Origin: Microbacterium sp. H83
Lineage (GTDB): Bacteria; Actinomycetota; Actinomycetes; Actinomycetales; Microbacteriaceae
Assembly: GCF_001650405.1 (NCBI RefSeq)
Contig: NZ_LWCU01000013.1
Location: 1 to 64,000, forward strand
Direction of reading: 5' to 3'
Length of the DNA: 64,000 bases
A program made the position numbers and the translations under genes. Below, in pieces: positions 47,548-58,245 of this stretch. Every line of letters starts with the position of its first letter. Within the stretch, counting starts at the first letter, position 1. The notes below the pieces were generated by a model. The model searched no databases. It had not been told where the DNA came from and saw only the letters and a list, made by a program, of their open reading frames with translations.

Positions 47548-47591
47548 CGTGGTGCTCCTGTGGTCGTGTGGTCGTGGGGGAGGGAAGAGGG

Positions 47592-48190
47592 TCAGGCCGG
47601 TGCGAGCGCCTGGTCGAGGTCGGCGATCAGATCGGCCGGATCCTCGAGTCCCGCGGAGAGCCGGATCGTGGTGAGGGAGATGCGGGCGGCGGCGCGCTGA
47701 GCCGGCGTGAGGTGCGAGTGGGTCATGGATGCGGGGTGGTTCACGAGGCTCCGGGCGTCGCCGATGTTGGCGACCAGCCGGATCACGCGCAGACCGTCGA
47801 CGACGTGCGCCACCTTCCGCTGCGTCTCGGCGTCCTCCGGGATCGCCAGGTCGAACGAGAACACCGACGGTCCGCCCCGGGGCAGGTATCGCTGCGCGTT
47901 CGCGTGCCACGGGTTGTCCTCGAGCCCCGGGTGGTGCACGGCGGCGACGGCGGGATGCTGCGCCAGGTGCCGCGCCAGCGCGAGGGCCGTCGCGCTCTGG
48001 CGGGCGACCCGCAGATCGAGCGTCTCGACGCCCTGCAGGATCTGCCACGCGTTGAACGCGACAGCGATGCCGAAGCGCTCCCAGAGCACCAGATCGCCGA
48101 CTCGCTTGTAGGGGCGGGTGAACTGGGGCTACCGGGCGGGCTCCGCGCCGGCGTCGAACGTGCCGAGGTCGACCACGACGCCGCCGAGCG
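47592..48190 (-). pseudogene. metY: 3' fragment of O-acetylhomoserine sulfhydrylase with a nonsense codon
   Basis: The C-terminal ~165 residues (GIAVAFNAWQILQGVETLDLR..., GGPSVFSFDLA, SLVNHPASMTHS) match the end of MetY/Cys-Met metabolism PLP enzymes of ~430 residues. Continuing upstream in the same frame, GGVVVDLGTFDAGAEPAR is the expected preceding segment, but an in-frame TAG at 48129-48131 interrupts it. Homology stops near 48190; the PLP-lysine region and everything before it are gone. Hence a truncated pseudogene whose 5' end abuts the toxin cassette. Confidence 0.82.
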
Positions 48191-48263
48191 GCCACGCCGC
48201 GAGAGTATCGGGATATCTCTTGGCGTCCTCATATGACGACGTAGCGCTTGCTAATGTCGGCGC

Positions 48264-48566
48264 ATGGCCAACGGCAGCGGCACCTTCTACGACGTCGACA
48301 CCGACGTGCTGCGGGCCATGGCGTCGAAAGCTCGCCGAGCCGTCGGAGGGCTGAGTTCCTTCACGGTGGCGGCCCCCGGCGACGCTGGCCACGAGTGGGT
48401 GGCCACGGCCGCGTCGGGATTCGGTTCTGCCTGGTCCGAGGGACTCGCTGCCCGAGTGACCGACACCGAGGACTTCGCCGAACGGTTGCACACGACCGCA
48501 CGCGTCTTCGATGAGGGCACCGATGCGGCGAAGGCCGAGATCGACGCGATGATCTGGGACGGCTGA
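48264..48566 (+). CDS. Esx/WXG100-like small protein, first gene of toxin cassette
   Basis: 100 residues, helical, size and placement typical of the chaperone-like partner of T7SS toxins. No canonical W-x-G; TAASGFGSAWSEGLAARV is the nearest hairpin. Good start (ATG). Its stop overlaps the toxin ATG by one base, so the pair is translated together. A role in guiding the toxin to a type VII (Esx) secretion system is inferred. Confidence 0.7.
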   Translation: MANGSGTFYDVDTDVLRAMASKARRAVGGLSSFTVAAPGDAGHEWVATAASGFGSAWSEGLAARVTDTEDFAERLHTTARVFDEGTDAAKAEIDAMIWDG

Positions 48567-49858
48567 TGGAGCTGGGGCAGACGCAGTCCGCGATCGATCT
48601 CGTACCGGGCTCGGTGTCCGATGCCCGGGCGACCGCGGCGGAGTGGAAGGCGCGCGGCGCTGAAGCGACCCGAGTGCGCGACGAGCTCGCGAAGTTGGAC
48701 GACGACGGCACGTGGAAAGGCTCCGCCTACGAGGCATACCTCGACCGGTTCGAGCGCCAGCTGCTGCACTGGAAGCGGGCAGGGGAGTGGCTTCGGTCGG
48801 GGGCCAGCGCGCTGTTCACCTGGGCCGATGCGTTGCAATGGGCGCAGGACGAAGCCGACCGCGCGATCAGTCTGTGGAATGAGGCGGAGCAACAGGCCGC
48901 CGCGGCGCTGACCGCCCACCGCACCCGTATGCGGGAGTTGCGTGTCGGGCAGGGGCTGCGGCATCCCGAGGCGGAGGTGCCGTTCGTCGATCCCTCCGGT
49001 CCCGCACACGACAAGGCGCGCGAGGTGCTGTTCAACGCGCGGATGACTCTCGAGGTCTACGCACGGGACTGCGCGATCAGGCTCGACGAGGCCGCGGATG
49101 CGGCGCGAATGCCACTGACCGACGCGGAAGCAGCGACGCACGCGCAGCACGTGATGACCGAGGCGATCGTCGACCTCGCCGTCGTGCAGCCGTTCCAGGC
49201 GACGATGCACATGCTCGCAGTCTCCGCGCAGACGCTGTGGGAGCATCCCGACATCATCCTCGAGCTCCTCGGCGGAGCTGCCGCGTTCCTCGGTGGTGCG
49301 GCGCTCGCTGTCGGTGGAGGCGGACTCACCGTCACCGGCGTGGGGGCGCTCGCCGGAGCGCCTGGCTTGGTGGTCGCGGGTGTGGGCGTCGCTGGCGTCG
49401 GCGCGGCGATGATCGGCGACGCTGCTGGACGCTGGTCCACCGAGAGCCACACGACCGGAGACCGCATTCCTGGCCTGGACCGTGGTGACCGCCGAGACTA
49501 CGAGGGAAAGTTCGCGAAGGGCGAGGGCAGTCCGCCCTGGGTCGACAAGGAGCGGATCGGGCTCGATGAGTATATGGACCGGGAAGGGACCGATGTGATT
49601 CGTTCCAAAGCGAAAGTCGACTACGAGGGCTCGCCGCAGAACGGGCGGACGTACGACGGCCTGGTGAAGAATGATGATGGCCCCAACACGTACACCGGAA
49701 TCGAAGTGAAGTCCGGAACCGCTATCGAGGGATACAGCAGACCGGGCAGCACGCAGCGACAGTTCGATGAAGGCGTTGCCGGGGGTACACCCGCCCGCGG
49801 AAACCTGGATGGGGAAGAGATCCTCGTCACACGAGTGGAGATTGAGATTGTGCCGTGA
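48566..49858 (+). CDS. T7SS WXG-domain polymorphic toxin with PD-(D/E)XK nuclease tip
   Basis: 430 residues. N-terminal WXG100-like helical hairpin (Trp50-Lys-Gly52 motif) extending to about residue 160. A helical mid region follows, then a Gly/Ala-rich hydrophobic segment (about residues 230-292) suited to membrane insertion or translocation. The C-terminal domain (about 330-430) carries GRTYDGL (Asp364), GIEVKSG (Glu380, Lys382) and a following TQRQFDEGV helix: the catalytic pattern of restriction-endonuclease-fold toxins. It would cut DNA or RNA of competing cells after delivery. No Esx core genes (EccC etc.) lie in the window, so secretion depends on a locus elsewhere. Confidence 0.85.
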   Translation: MELGQTQSAIDLVPGSVSDARATAAEWKARGAEATRVRDELAKLDDDGTWKGSAYEAYLDRFERQLLHWKRAGEWLRSGASALFTWADALQWAQDEADRAISLWNEAEQQAAAALTAHRTRMRELRVGQGLRHPEAEVPFVDPSGPAHDKAREVLFNARMTLEVYARDCAIRLDEAADAARMPLTDAEAATHAQHVMTEAIVDLAVVQPFQATMHMLAVSAQTLWEHPDIILELLGGAAAFLGGAALAVGGGGLTVTGVGALAGAPGLVVAGVGVAGVGAAMIGDAAGRWSTESHTTGDRIPGLDRGDRRDYEGKFAKGEGSPPWVDKERIGLDEYMDREGTDVIRSKAKVDYEGSPQNGRTYDGLVKNDDGPNTYTGIEVKSGTAIEGYSRPGSTQRQFDEGVAGGTPARGNLDGEEILVTRVEIEIVP

Positions 49859-50340
49859 CCAACCACAGGACTCACGCCCAGCAGTTCACGAGCGGTCAGA
49901 TGGGGTGGATCACGGGCGATAGACGCCCCGCGCCCGAACACCTGCGTCTCATGCTTCGGCGCCTGGATGCTGAGAACGAGTACACGTACGCGATCTGGAG
50001 GGGAGCGGACCCGGATAGCCTCGTCGGGTTTCGCGATCGGGCGAGTGATTCGTTCATGCAGGCTGCAGGATCCGCCGACGCGATGACTGTCGAGGCGCGG
50101 CTTCCCGGCCCCGACGGCGAGAGCCACCTCTACACGGTCGGAAGATCCGAGCCCGCGGACGGCACGACCACCCTCATCCCGATCAGCGCCGACCGGGCGG
50201 TGCGGGTGTTCTCGAACGAGGTCTTCACCGCGGACGAGGCCGCGCTGATCTTCTACACCTACTACCTCACCGATACTGTCGCGCAGCCTTACGTGCTGCG
50301 CGAGCTGGACCTCTCTCACGAACTCTCGGAGCTGCGATGA
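49855..50340 (+). CDS. Putative immunity protein for the adjacent nuclease toxin
   Basis: 161 residues from a GTG overlapping the toxin stop by 4 nt. No membrane segment or catalytic motif; contains VRVFSNEVFTADEAALIFYTYY near the C terminus, similar in outline to Imm1-type immunity proteins. Position directly after the toxin nuclease domain is the main evidence. Neutralising the toxin in the producer is inferred. Coupled to the WXG100 gene that follows (4-nt overlap). Confidence 0.72.
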   Translation: MTNHRTHAQQFTSGQMGWITGDRRPAPEHLRLMLRRLDAENEYTYAIWRGADPDSLVGFRDRASDSFMQAAGSADAMTVEARLPGPDGESHLYTVGRSEPADGTTTLIPISADRAVRVFSNEVFTADEAALIFYTYYLTDTVAQPYVLRELDLSHELSELR

Positions 50341-50621
50341 AGGTCTCGTTCCGTCACGACGGCGTCGCGCAGACCATCGCCCAGCTCGCGCTCGCCGTGA
50401 AAGCCCTCGAGCATGAACTCGCCACCCTCGACTCCGAAGCCGCGCGCCTGACTTCCTCATGGAATGGAGAGGCGCAGCGAGCTTACGACCGCGCCCAGCA
50501 GGAGTGGTCCCGAGCGATCGTACGCATGAAGGTGCTGCTGGCCGAGGCCACCCGCCGCCTGATCGCCGCGAACTCCCTCTCCCTGGCCACAGCCGACACG
50601 GCCACCCGGATCTGGGCCTGA
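50337..50621 (+). CDS. WXG100 family protein (EsxA-like)
   Basis: 94 residues, with the canonical Trp-Asn-Gly hairpin in LTSSWNGEAQRAYDRAQQ flanked by two long helices. Length and layout are standard for ESAT-6-like secreted dimer partners. Fourth and last gene of the cassette; convergent with the quinone-oxidoreductase-like gene 4 bp away. Confidence 0.85.
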   Translation: MKVSFRHDGVAQTIAQLALAVKALEHELATLDSEAARLTSSWNGEAQRAYDRAQQEWSRAIVRMKVLLAEATRRLIAANSLSLATADTATRIWA

Positions 50622-50625
50622 GGCT

Positions 50626-51570
50626 CTACGGGATCAGGACGATCTTCCCCGAGGCGGCACCGGACTCCACCAGTTCGTGAGCCTGCGCCGCTTCGGCGAG
50701 GGGGAGCTCGGGCCCGAGCTCGATCGTGAAGTCGCCTGCCGCGAGCAGGTCGACCGTCGCCTGCAGAGCCTCGGCCCGCCAGGCGAGCTCCTGCTCCGTG
50801 AGCGGCTGCGGTGCGCCGCCGGAGAACGCGCGAATGCCGAAGGACGCCGCATCGGGACCGCGCACGATGGTCGCGATGCGTTCGCGGTCGGCGACCAGCG
50901 CGAGCGACGCCTCGATCGCCTCGTCGGTGCCGGCGCAGTCGAGCACGACGGTGACGCCCTCGGGCGCCGCCTCACGGACGCGGTCGATCAGACCGTCGCC
51001 GTACGCCACCGGGATGGCCCCGAGCTCGCGCAGCAGATCGTGGCGCGCGGGGCTCGCGGTCGCGACGACCGTGGCGCCCCACGCGACGGCGAACTGCACC
51101 ACGGCCTGGCCCACCGACCCCGACCCGCCGTGCACGAGCAGCACATCGCCGGCCTGCACGTCGAGCGACTTCAGCGACTGGTACGCGGTGCCCGCGGGAA
51201 TGCCGATGCCCGCGCCCTCCGCGGCGGTGACCGCGTCGGGGAGGAGCACGAGATGCTCCGCCGGCACGGCGAGCAGGCTCGCATAGGTGCCGCGGGTGTC
51301 GCGGATCGCGACGCGGTCGCCGACGACGAACCCGTCGACGTCCTCGGCGAGCGCCTCGATGACTCCGGCGCCGTCGAAGCCGACGCCCCGCGGCTCCTCG
51401 ATGGGCGGAGACGGGCGCTTCGCGGCGCGGAGCTTGGCATCGATGGGATTCACGCCCGCCGCCTCGATGCGCACCACGGCCTCGCCGCTCAGCGCGATCG
51501 GATCCGGCACCTCCATCTCGTGCAGCACATCAGGGGAACCGAACTCTGTGTAGACGATCGCGCGAGCCAT
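50626..51570 (-). CDS. Zinc-independent quinone oxidoreductase-like MDR protein
   Basis: 314 residues. GroES-like N-terminal domain with AGVNPIDAKLRAAK and a Rossmann domain with HGGSGSVGQAVVQFAVAWGA. The catalytic Zn ligands of alcohol dehydrogenases are absent, so it belongs with NADPH:quinone reductases/enoyl reductases. Substrate unknown. Transcribed toward the toxin cassette. Confidence 0.92.
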   Translation of the reverse strand: MARAIVYTEFGSPDVLHEMEVPDPIALSGEAVVRIEAAGVNPIDAKLRAAKRPSPPIEEPRGVGFDGAGVIEALAEDVDGFVVGDRVAIRDTRGTYASLLAVPAEHLVLLPDAVTAAEGAGIGIPAGTAYQSLKSLDVQAGDVLLVHGGSGSVGQAVVQFAVAWGATVVATASPARHDLLRELGAIPVAYGDGLIDRVREAAPEGVTVVLDCAGTDEAIEASLALVADRERIATIVRGPDAASFGIRAFSGGAPQPLTEQELAWRAEALQATVDLLAAGDFTIELGPELPLAEAAQAHELVESGAASGKIVLIP

Positions 51571-51594
51571 GCCCTCAGGCTACCCCCGGCCGGA

Positions 51595-54500
51595 TCACGC
51601 CTTTCCCGACAGCGCCTTCATGATGCGCTGCGGCGAGACGGGCTGCGCGGTGCCGAGCCGCTGGGCGAACACGCTCACCCGGTACTCCTCGAGCAGCCAC
51701 CGCGTCTCGACGAGCGCCGCGGGCGCGCTTGCCGCCGGCGGGATCGTGCCGCCGGCATCCTCGAAGGCCCTCGCCATCCGCTCGTACTCGCTCATGCGCG
51801 TGCGGTCCTTGCCCGGCTCGTTCGCCAGAGTCTTCAGCCGGTCGAGCATGCCGTCGAGGTAGCGGGGGAAGTGCGCGAGGCGCTGCGTTCCGGCGGCCGA
51901 GACGAAACCCGGATGCAGCAGACCGGAAAGCTGCGTGCGGATGTCGTTCAGCGGGCCGAGGAGCGCCAGGGAGTTCTGCGACTTGATCCCGCGCTCGACG
52001 TCGCGCGACCTCGTGAGGATCCGCGCGACGAGCGACACGCACGAGAAGAGCTCGTCCACGAGGGTCGCCGAGACGGCGTCGCGGATGCGGGCGAAGTCGG
52101 CGTCGGTGCGCACGACGCCCCCCGGCGCGGTCACGTCGATCGTCTGCTGCACCACCGCCGCGCGGCAGTCCTCGATCAGCGCGGCCGCCGACTGATAGGG
52201 CGAAGCGGCGAGCGCGAGCTTCTCCTGGCTGGTGAGGTGCTGCTGCACGTACGAAGAGGGCGACGGCACCCCGAGCAGCACGAGCCTCAGCACACCGGCG
52301 CGGGTCGCTGCCGCAGCGGCATCCGCCGTCGCCTCCACCCGCACCGCGACGGTCTTGCCCTCGTCGACGATCGCCGGATAGCCGCGCACCACGCCGCCCG
52401 CGACCCTGGTGTCGAGCACCTCGGGCAGATCGCCGAACGACCAGGCGGTGAGCCCGGTCTTCTCGATGGACGTCGCGGAGATCGCGGGCTGCGGTCCCCG
52501 TGAGGGGCCCGGCCCGCGCGACGGGGCGGCGATCGACCGGGCGACGCTGCTGCGGGCGCGGTCGGCGAGCTGCTGCTGCAGCGCGCTCAGGTCGCGATCC
52601 GAGCCGACGACCCTCCCGCGCTCGTCGACGGCGCGGAAGTTCATGCGCAGGTGCGCGGGCACGCGGTCGTCCTCGAAGTCCGCGGCCGAGACGAGCTGGT
52701 TCGCGAGCGGCTGGATGAGCCGCGCGAGCGCCTCCTTGAGGGCGCGGGGCGGCAGACCGCCGTGCGATTCGGGGCCGTCGCCCGCGAGCTCCGCGCCGAA
52801 CTTGTCGGCCCAGTCGGCGGCGGGCACCACGTGCCGCCGGATGGCCTTGGGCAGGGCGCGGAGCAGACCGGTCACGAGCTCCGCGCGGAGGCCGGGGACC
52901 TGCCAGTCGAAGCCGCGGTCCTCGATCTGCGCGAGCAGGGCGAGCGGGATCACGACGCTCACGCCGTCGTCGGCGGCTCCGGGCTCGAACCGGTAGGCGA
53001 GTCCCAGCACCTGGTCGCCCTGCGTCCACTTCGTCGGGAAGTCGCGCTGGTCGGCGCGACTGTCGTCGTCGATCAGGTCGGCCTCGCGCATCACGAGCAG
53101 CTTCGGGGTCGCGCCGAGCGCGTCTCGCCACCACCGCTCGAACGAGCGGACGTCGAAGACGTCGGCGGGGATGCGCTCGTCGTAGAAGCGGAAGACCGCC
53201 TCGTCGCCCGCGAGGATGTCGCGGCGGCGCTCGCGCTCCTCGAGCTTCTCGAGGCGCTTGCGCAGCTCGGCGTTGCTGCGCCAGAACGCGCTCACGCGCT
53301 TGTCGATCCGCGTCGGATCCCACTCGCCCTCGACGAGGGCGTGACGGACGAACATCTCCCGCGACGCCGCCCTGTCGATGCGCGCGAACTGCACGCGTCG
53401 GCGGGGGATGATCTCGACGCCGAAGAGAGTCACCTTCTCGTAGGCGACAGCGGCCCCGGAATCCTTGGACCAGTGCGGCTCGGTGACCTGTCTCTTCGCG
53501 AGATCGCCGGCCAGCGCCTCCGCCCAGGCGGGATCGATCGCGGCCACCGTGCGGGCGTACGTGCGCGAGGTCTCGACGATCTCGGCGGCCATGACCGCCT
53601 GCGGGCTCTTCTTGCGCAGGCCGGAGCCGGGGAAGATCGAGAAGCGGATGCCGCGCGCGCCGCGGTATTCCGCGATCCTCCTCTTCTTCGGATCCGTGCC
53701 CTTCGCGGGGCCCTTGCCCGCGTTCCTCTCGTCGAGGATGCCGATCTGCGACAGGAGTCCTGCGAGCAGCGCGCGGTGGATCGCGTCGGGGTCCGCGGTG
53801 CCGCCCGCGCCGGCGGAGTCCTTGTCGCGGACGAGCGAGCGCAGCTGCCGGTGCACGTCGAACCACTCGCGCACCCGGACGTAGTTGAGGTGCTCAGACC
53901 GGCACAGCCGTCGGAACGCGCTGGAGCCGAGCTCGCGCTGCTGCTCCCTGAGATGGTTCCAGAGGTTGAGGGTCGCGAGGAAGTCGCTGGTGGGGTCGGC
54001 GAATCGTGCGTGCATCCGATCCGCCTCGTCGCGCACGCTCTGCGGCGCCTCCTGTGAGGGGCGCTCACGGACGTCCTGGATCGACATGCCGGCGACGATG
54101 GCGAGCACATCGCGCTGCACCGGGGCGCCGCCGGCCCGGCCGGCCTCGATCAGCATCCGGGCGAAGCGGGGATCGATGGGGATCCGCGAGATCTCGCGTC
54201 CGATGCGGGTGAGCCGCGGCGCGTCGCCCGTGCCGCCGACCGCGCCGAGCTCGGTGAGGAGATCGAGGGCGGCCTTGACCCCGCGCGAGTCCGGAGGGGT
54301 CAGGAAGGGGAAGGCCGTGATGTCGCCGAAGCCGAGCGACAGCATCTGCAGGATCACCGAGGCGAGGGACGTGCGCAGGATCTCCGGTTCGGTGAACTCC
54401 GGGCGACGATCGAAGTCCTCTTCGCTGTAGAGGCGGATCGCGATGCCCTCGCTGGTGCGCCCCGCCCGGCCGGATCGCTGGTTCGCCGACGCCTGCGACA

Positions 54501-55497
54501 CGGCCTCGATCGGCAGTCGCTGCACCTTCGACCGGTTGCTGTACCGCGAGATGCGCGCGGTGCCGGTGTCGATGACATAGCGGATGCCGGGGACGGTGAG
54601 GCTCGTCTCGGCGACGTTCGTGGCGAGGACCACCCGACGGCGCACACCGGCGACGCGGCTCCGCTCGAACACGCGGTGCTGCTCGGCGGCGGAGAGACGG
54701 CCGTACAGCGGCAGCACCTCGGTGGGGGAGCGGTCCTTCTGGTATGCGCCGCGCACGGCGTCCGCGGCATCCCTGATCTCGGCCTCTCCGGGCAGGAAGA
54801 CGAGCACGTCACCGGGGGCCTCGCGGTCGAGCTCGCGGAGCGCGGCGACGATGGCCGACACCTCGTCGACCTCTTCGGCGGCCTCGCCCTCCTCGGTCTG
54901 GGCGCGGTAGCGGATCTCGACGGGGTAGGTGCGGCCCGAGACCTCGATGACCGGGGCGGGTTCGCCCGCCGGCGTGGCGAAGTGTCGCGCGAAGCTCTCG
55001 GGATCGATGGTCGCCGAGGTGATGATCACCTTGAGGTCGGGGCGCTCCGGCAGGATGCGCACGAGGTAGCCGAGCAGGAAGTCGACGTTGAGCGAGCGCT
55101 CGTGCGCCTCGTCGATGATGATCGTGTCGTATCGGCGCAGCAGGCGGTCGCGGTGGATCTCGTTCAGCAGGACGCCGTCGGTCATCAGCGCGATGCGGGT
55201 GTCGTCGGACACCTTGTCGGTGAAGCGCACCTTGTACCCGACGAGCGAGCCGAGCTCGACCTGGAGCTCCTCGGCCACGCGCTCGGCGATCGTGCGCGCC
55301 GCGAGCCGCCGCGGCTGCGTGTGCGCGATGCGCTCGCGACCGAGCTCCAGGCAGATCTTCGGCAGCTGGGTCGTCTTGCCCGATCCGGTGGCGCCGGCGA
55401 CGATGACGACCTGATGGTCGCGGATGGCGTCGGCGATCTCGTCCCTGGCGGCGCTGACGGGCAGCTCGGGAGGATACGAGATCACGGGAGAGGACAT
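51595..55497 (-). CDS. hrpA: ATP-dependent RNA helicase HrpA
   Basis: 1300 residues, the usual HrpA length. DEAH-box helicase: GATGSGKTT (35-43), QPRRLAART, IIIDEAHERSLNVDF, ITSATID, NQRSGRAGR, followed by the HA2/OB-fold region and the long DUF3418 C terminus (YRVSVFAQRLGTAQPVSP near the end). In E. coli HrpA rescues stalled ribosomes. The start at 55497 (MSSPVISYPPELP) is chosen from homology; the frame open to 56118 is not conserved. Divergent from the membrane protein at 55511. Confidence 0.96.
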   Translation of the reverse strand: MSSPVISYPPELPVSAARDEIADAIRDHQVVIVAGATGSGKTTQLPKICLELGRERIAHTQPRRLAARTIAERVAEELQVELGSLVGYKVRFTDKVSDDTRIALMTDGVLLNEIHRDRLLRRYDTIIIDEAHERSLNVDFLLGYLVRILPERPDLKVIITSATIDPESFARHFATPAGEPAPVIEVSGRTYPVEIRYRAQTEEGEAAEEVDEVSAIVAALRELDREAPGDVLVFLPGEAEIRDAADAVRGAYQKDRSPTEVLPLYGRLSAAEQHRVFERSRVAGVRRRVVLATNVAETSLTVPGIRYVIDTGTARISRYSNRSKVQRLPIEAVSQASANQRSGRAGRTSEGIAIRLYSEEDFDRRPEFTEPEILRTSLASVILQMLSLGFGDITAFPFLTPPDSRGVKAALDLLTELGAVGGTGDAPRLTRIGREISRIPIDPRFARMLIEAGRAGGAPVQRDVLAIVAGMSIQDVRERPSQEAPQSVRDEADRMHARFADPTSDFLATLNLWNHLREQQRELGSSAFRRLCRSEHLNYVRVREWFDVHRQLRSLVRDKDSAGAGGTADPDAIHRALLAGLLSQIGILDERNAGKGPAKGTDPKKRRIAEYRGARGIRFSIFPGSGLRKKSPQAVMAAEIVETSRTYARTVAAIDPAWAEALAGDLAKRQVTEPHWSKDSGAAVAYEKVTLFGVEIIPRRRVQFARIDRAASREMFVRHALVEGEWDPTRIDKRVSAFWRSNAELRKRLEKLEERERRRDILAGDEAVFRFYDERIPADVFDVRSFERWWRDALGATPKLLVMREADLIDDDSRADQRDFPTKWTQGDQVLGLAYRFEPGAADDGVSVVIPLALLAQIEDRGFDWQVPGLRAELVTGLLRALPKAIRRHVVPAADWADKFGAELAGDGPESHGGLPPRALKEALARLIQPLANQLVSAADFEDDRVPAHLRMNFRAVDERGRVVGSDRDLSALQQQLADRARSSVARSIAAPSRGPGPSRGPQPAISATSIEKTGLTAWSFGDLPEVLDTRVAGGVVRGYPAIVDEGKTVAVRVEATADAAAAATRAGVLRLVLLGVPSPSSYVQQHLTSQEKLALAASPYQSAAALIEDCRAAVVQQTIDVTAPGGVVRTDADFARIRDAVSATLVDELFSCVSLVARILTRSRDVERGIKSQNSLALLGPLNDIRTQLSGLLHPGFVSAAGTQRLAHFPRYLDGMLDRLKTLANEPGKDRTRMSEYERMARAFEDAGGTIPPAASAPAALVETRWLLEEYRVSVFAQRLGTAQPVSPQRIMKALSGKA

Positions 55498-55510
55498 AGC
55501 CCTCCATCGT

Positions 55511-57540
<2,030 letters not shown>

Positions 57541-57560
57541 GTCGTCCTGCTTCGGCAGAT

Positions 57561-57595
57561 GACGCCCCGTGTCGGACTCCGCGACACGGGGCGTC
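57561..57595 (+). terminator. Strong terminator hairpin after the aldo/keto reductase
   Basis: Perfect 14-bp stem: GACGCCCCGTGTCG (57561-57574) with CGACACGGGGCGTC (57582-57595), 7-nt loop GACTCCG. It is followed by only a few T residues (GTCGT). It sits between two co-directional genes. Confidence 0.75.
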
Positions 57596-57616
57596 GTCGT
57601 GAGTAGCGTCGTCGGC

Positions 57617-58189
57617 ATGACAGCCCCCTACCGCGTCGTCGCCGTGTCCGGCTCTCTGCACGAGCCCAGCAAGACCACGGTCCTCATCCGTGCGATCGCC
57701 GATGCCGTCGCCGAGCGCGCCGAGGTCGAGGTCGAGGTCATCGAGCTCACCGCCATCGGTCCGTCGCTCGCCGGGGCCCTCCGCCGCGACCAGCTGCCGG
57801 CGGAGGTCGAGGAGAAGCTGCAGGCCATCGAGGCGGCCGATCTGCTCATCGTGGGCAGTCCCGTCTACCGGGCGTCGTTCACCGGGCTGTTCAAGCACCT
57901 GTTCGACTTCGTCGGCCAGTACGAGCTCGTCGGCAAGCCGGTGCTCCTCGCCGCCACCGGCGGGGGAGAGCGGCACGCTCTCATCATCGAGCATCAGCTG
58001 CGGCCGCTGTTCGCGTTCTTCCAGGCGCTGACGCTCCCGCTCGGCGTCTACGCCAGCAACACCGACTTCGACGGCTATGCGATCGCCTCCGACGTGCTCC
58101 GCGCGCGCATCGATCTCGCGGCCGAACGCGCGCTGCCCCTGGTCGGATACGCGGCATCGCGCCCCGCGGACCAGCTGCTCGTCTCCTGA
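57617..58189 (+). CDS. NADPH-dependent FMN reductase (MsuE/SsuE-like)
   Basis: 190 residues. Flavodoxin-like: [18 protein letters not shown] phosphate loop, [21 protein letters not shown] with the conserved SPVY, and [21 protein letters not shown]. This is the MsuE/SsuE group that supplies FMNH2 to two-component sulfonate or dimethylsulfone monooxygenases. The SfnG-like partner at 46692 is a pseudogene, so this reductase now probably serves another oxygenase. ATG at 57617 begins [12 protein letters not shown], matching the family. Confidence 0.87.
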   Translation: MTAPYRVVAVSGSLHEPSKTTVLIRAIADAVAERAEVEVEVIELTAIGPSLAGALRRDQLPAEVEEKLQAIEAADLLIVGSPVYRASFTGLFKHLFDFVGQYELVGKPVLLAATGGGERHALIIEHQLRPLFAFFQALTLPLGVYASNTDFDGYAIASDVLRARIDLAAERALPLVGYAASRPADQLLVS

Positions 58190-58245
58190 TCGGGAGTCTG
58201 CGGGGCATCGGAGATCTGCGGGGGTCCGCGGCGTACCGTGGAGGT

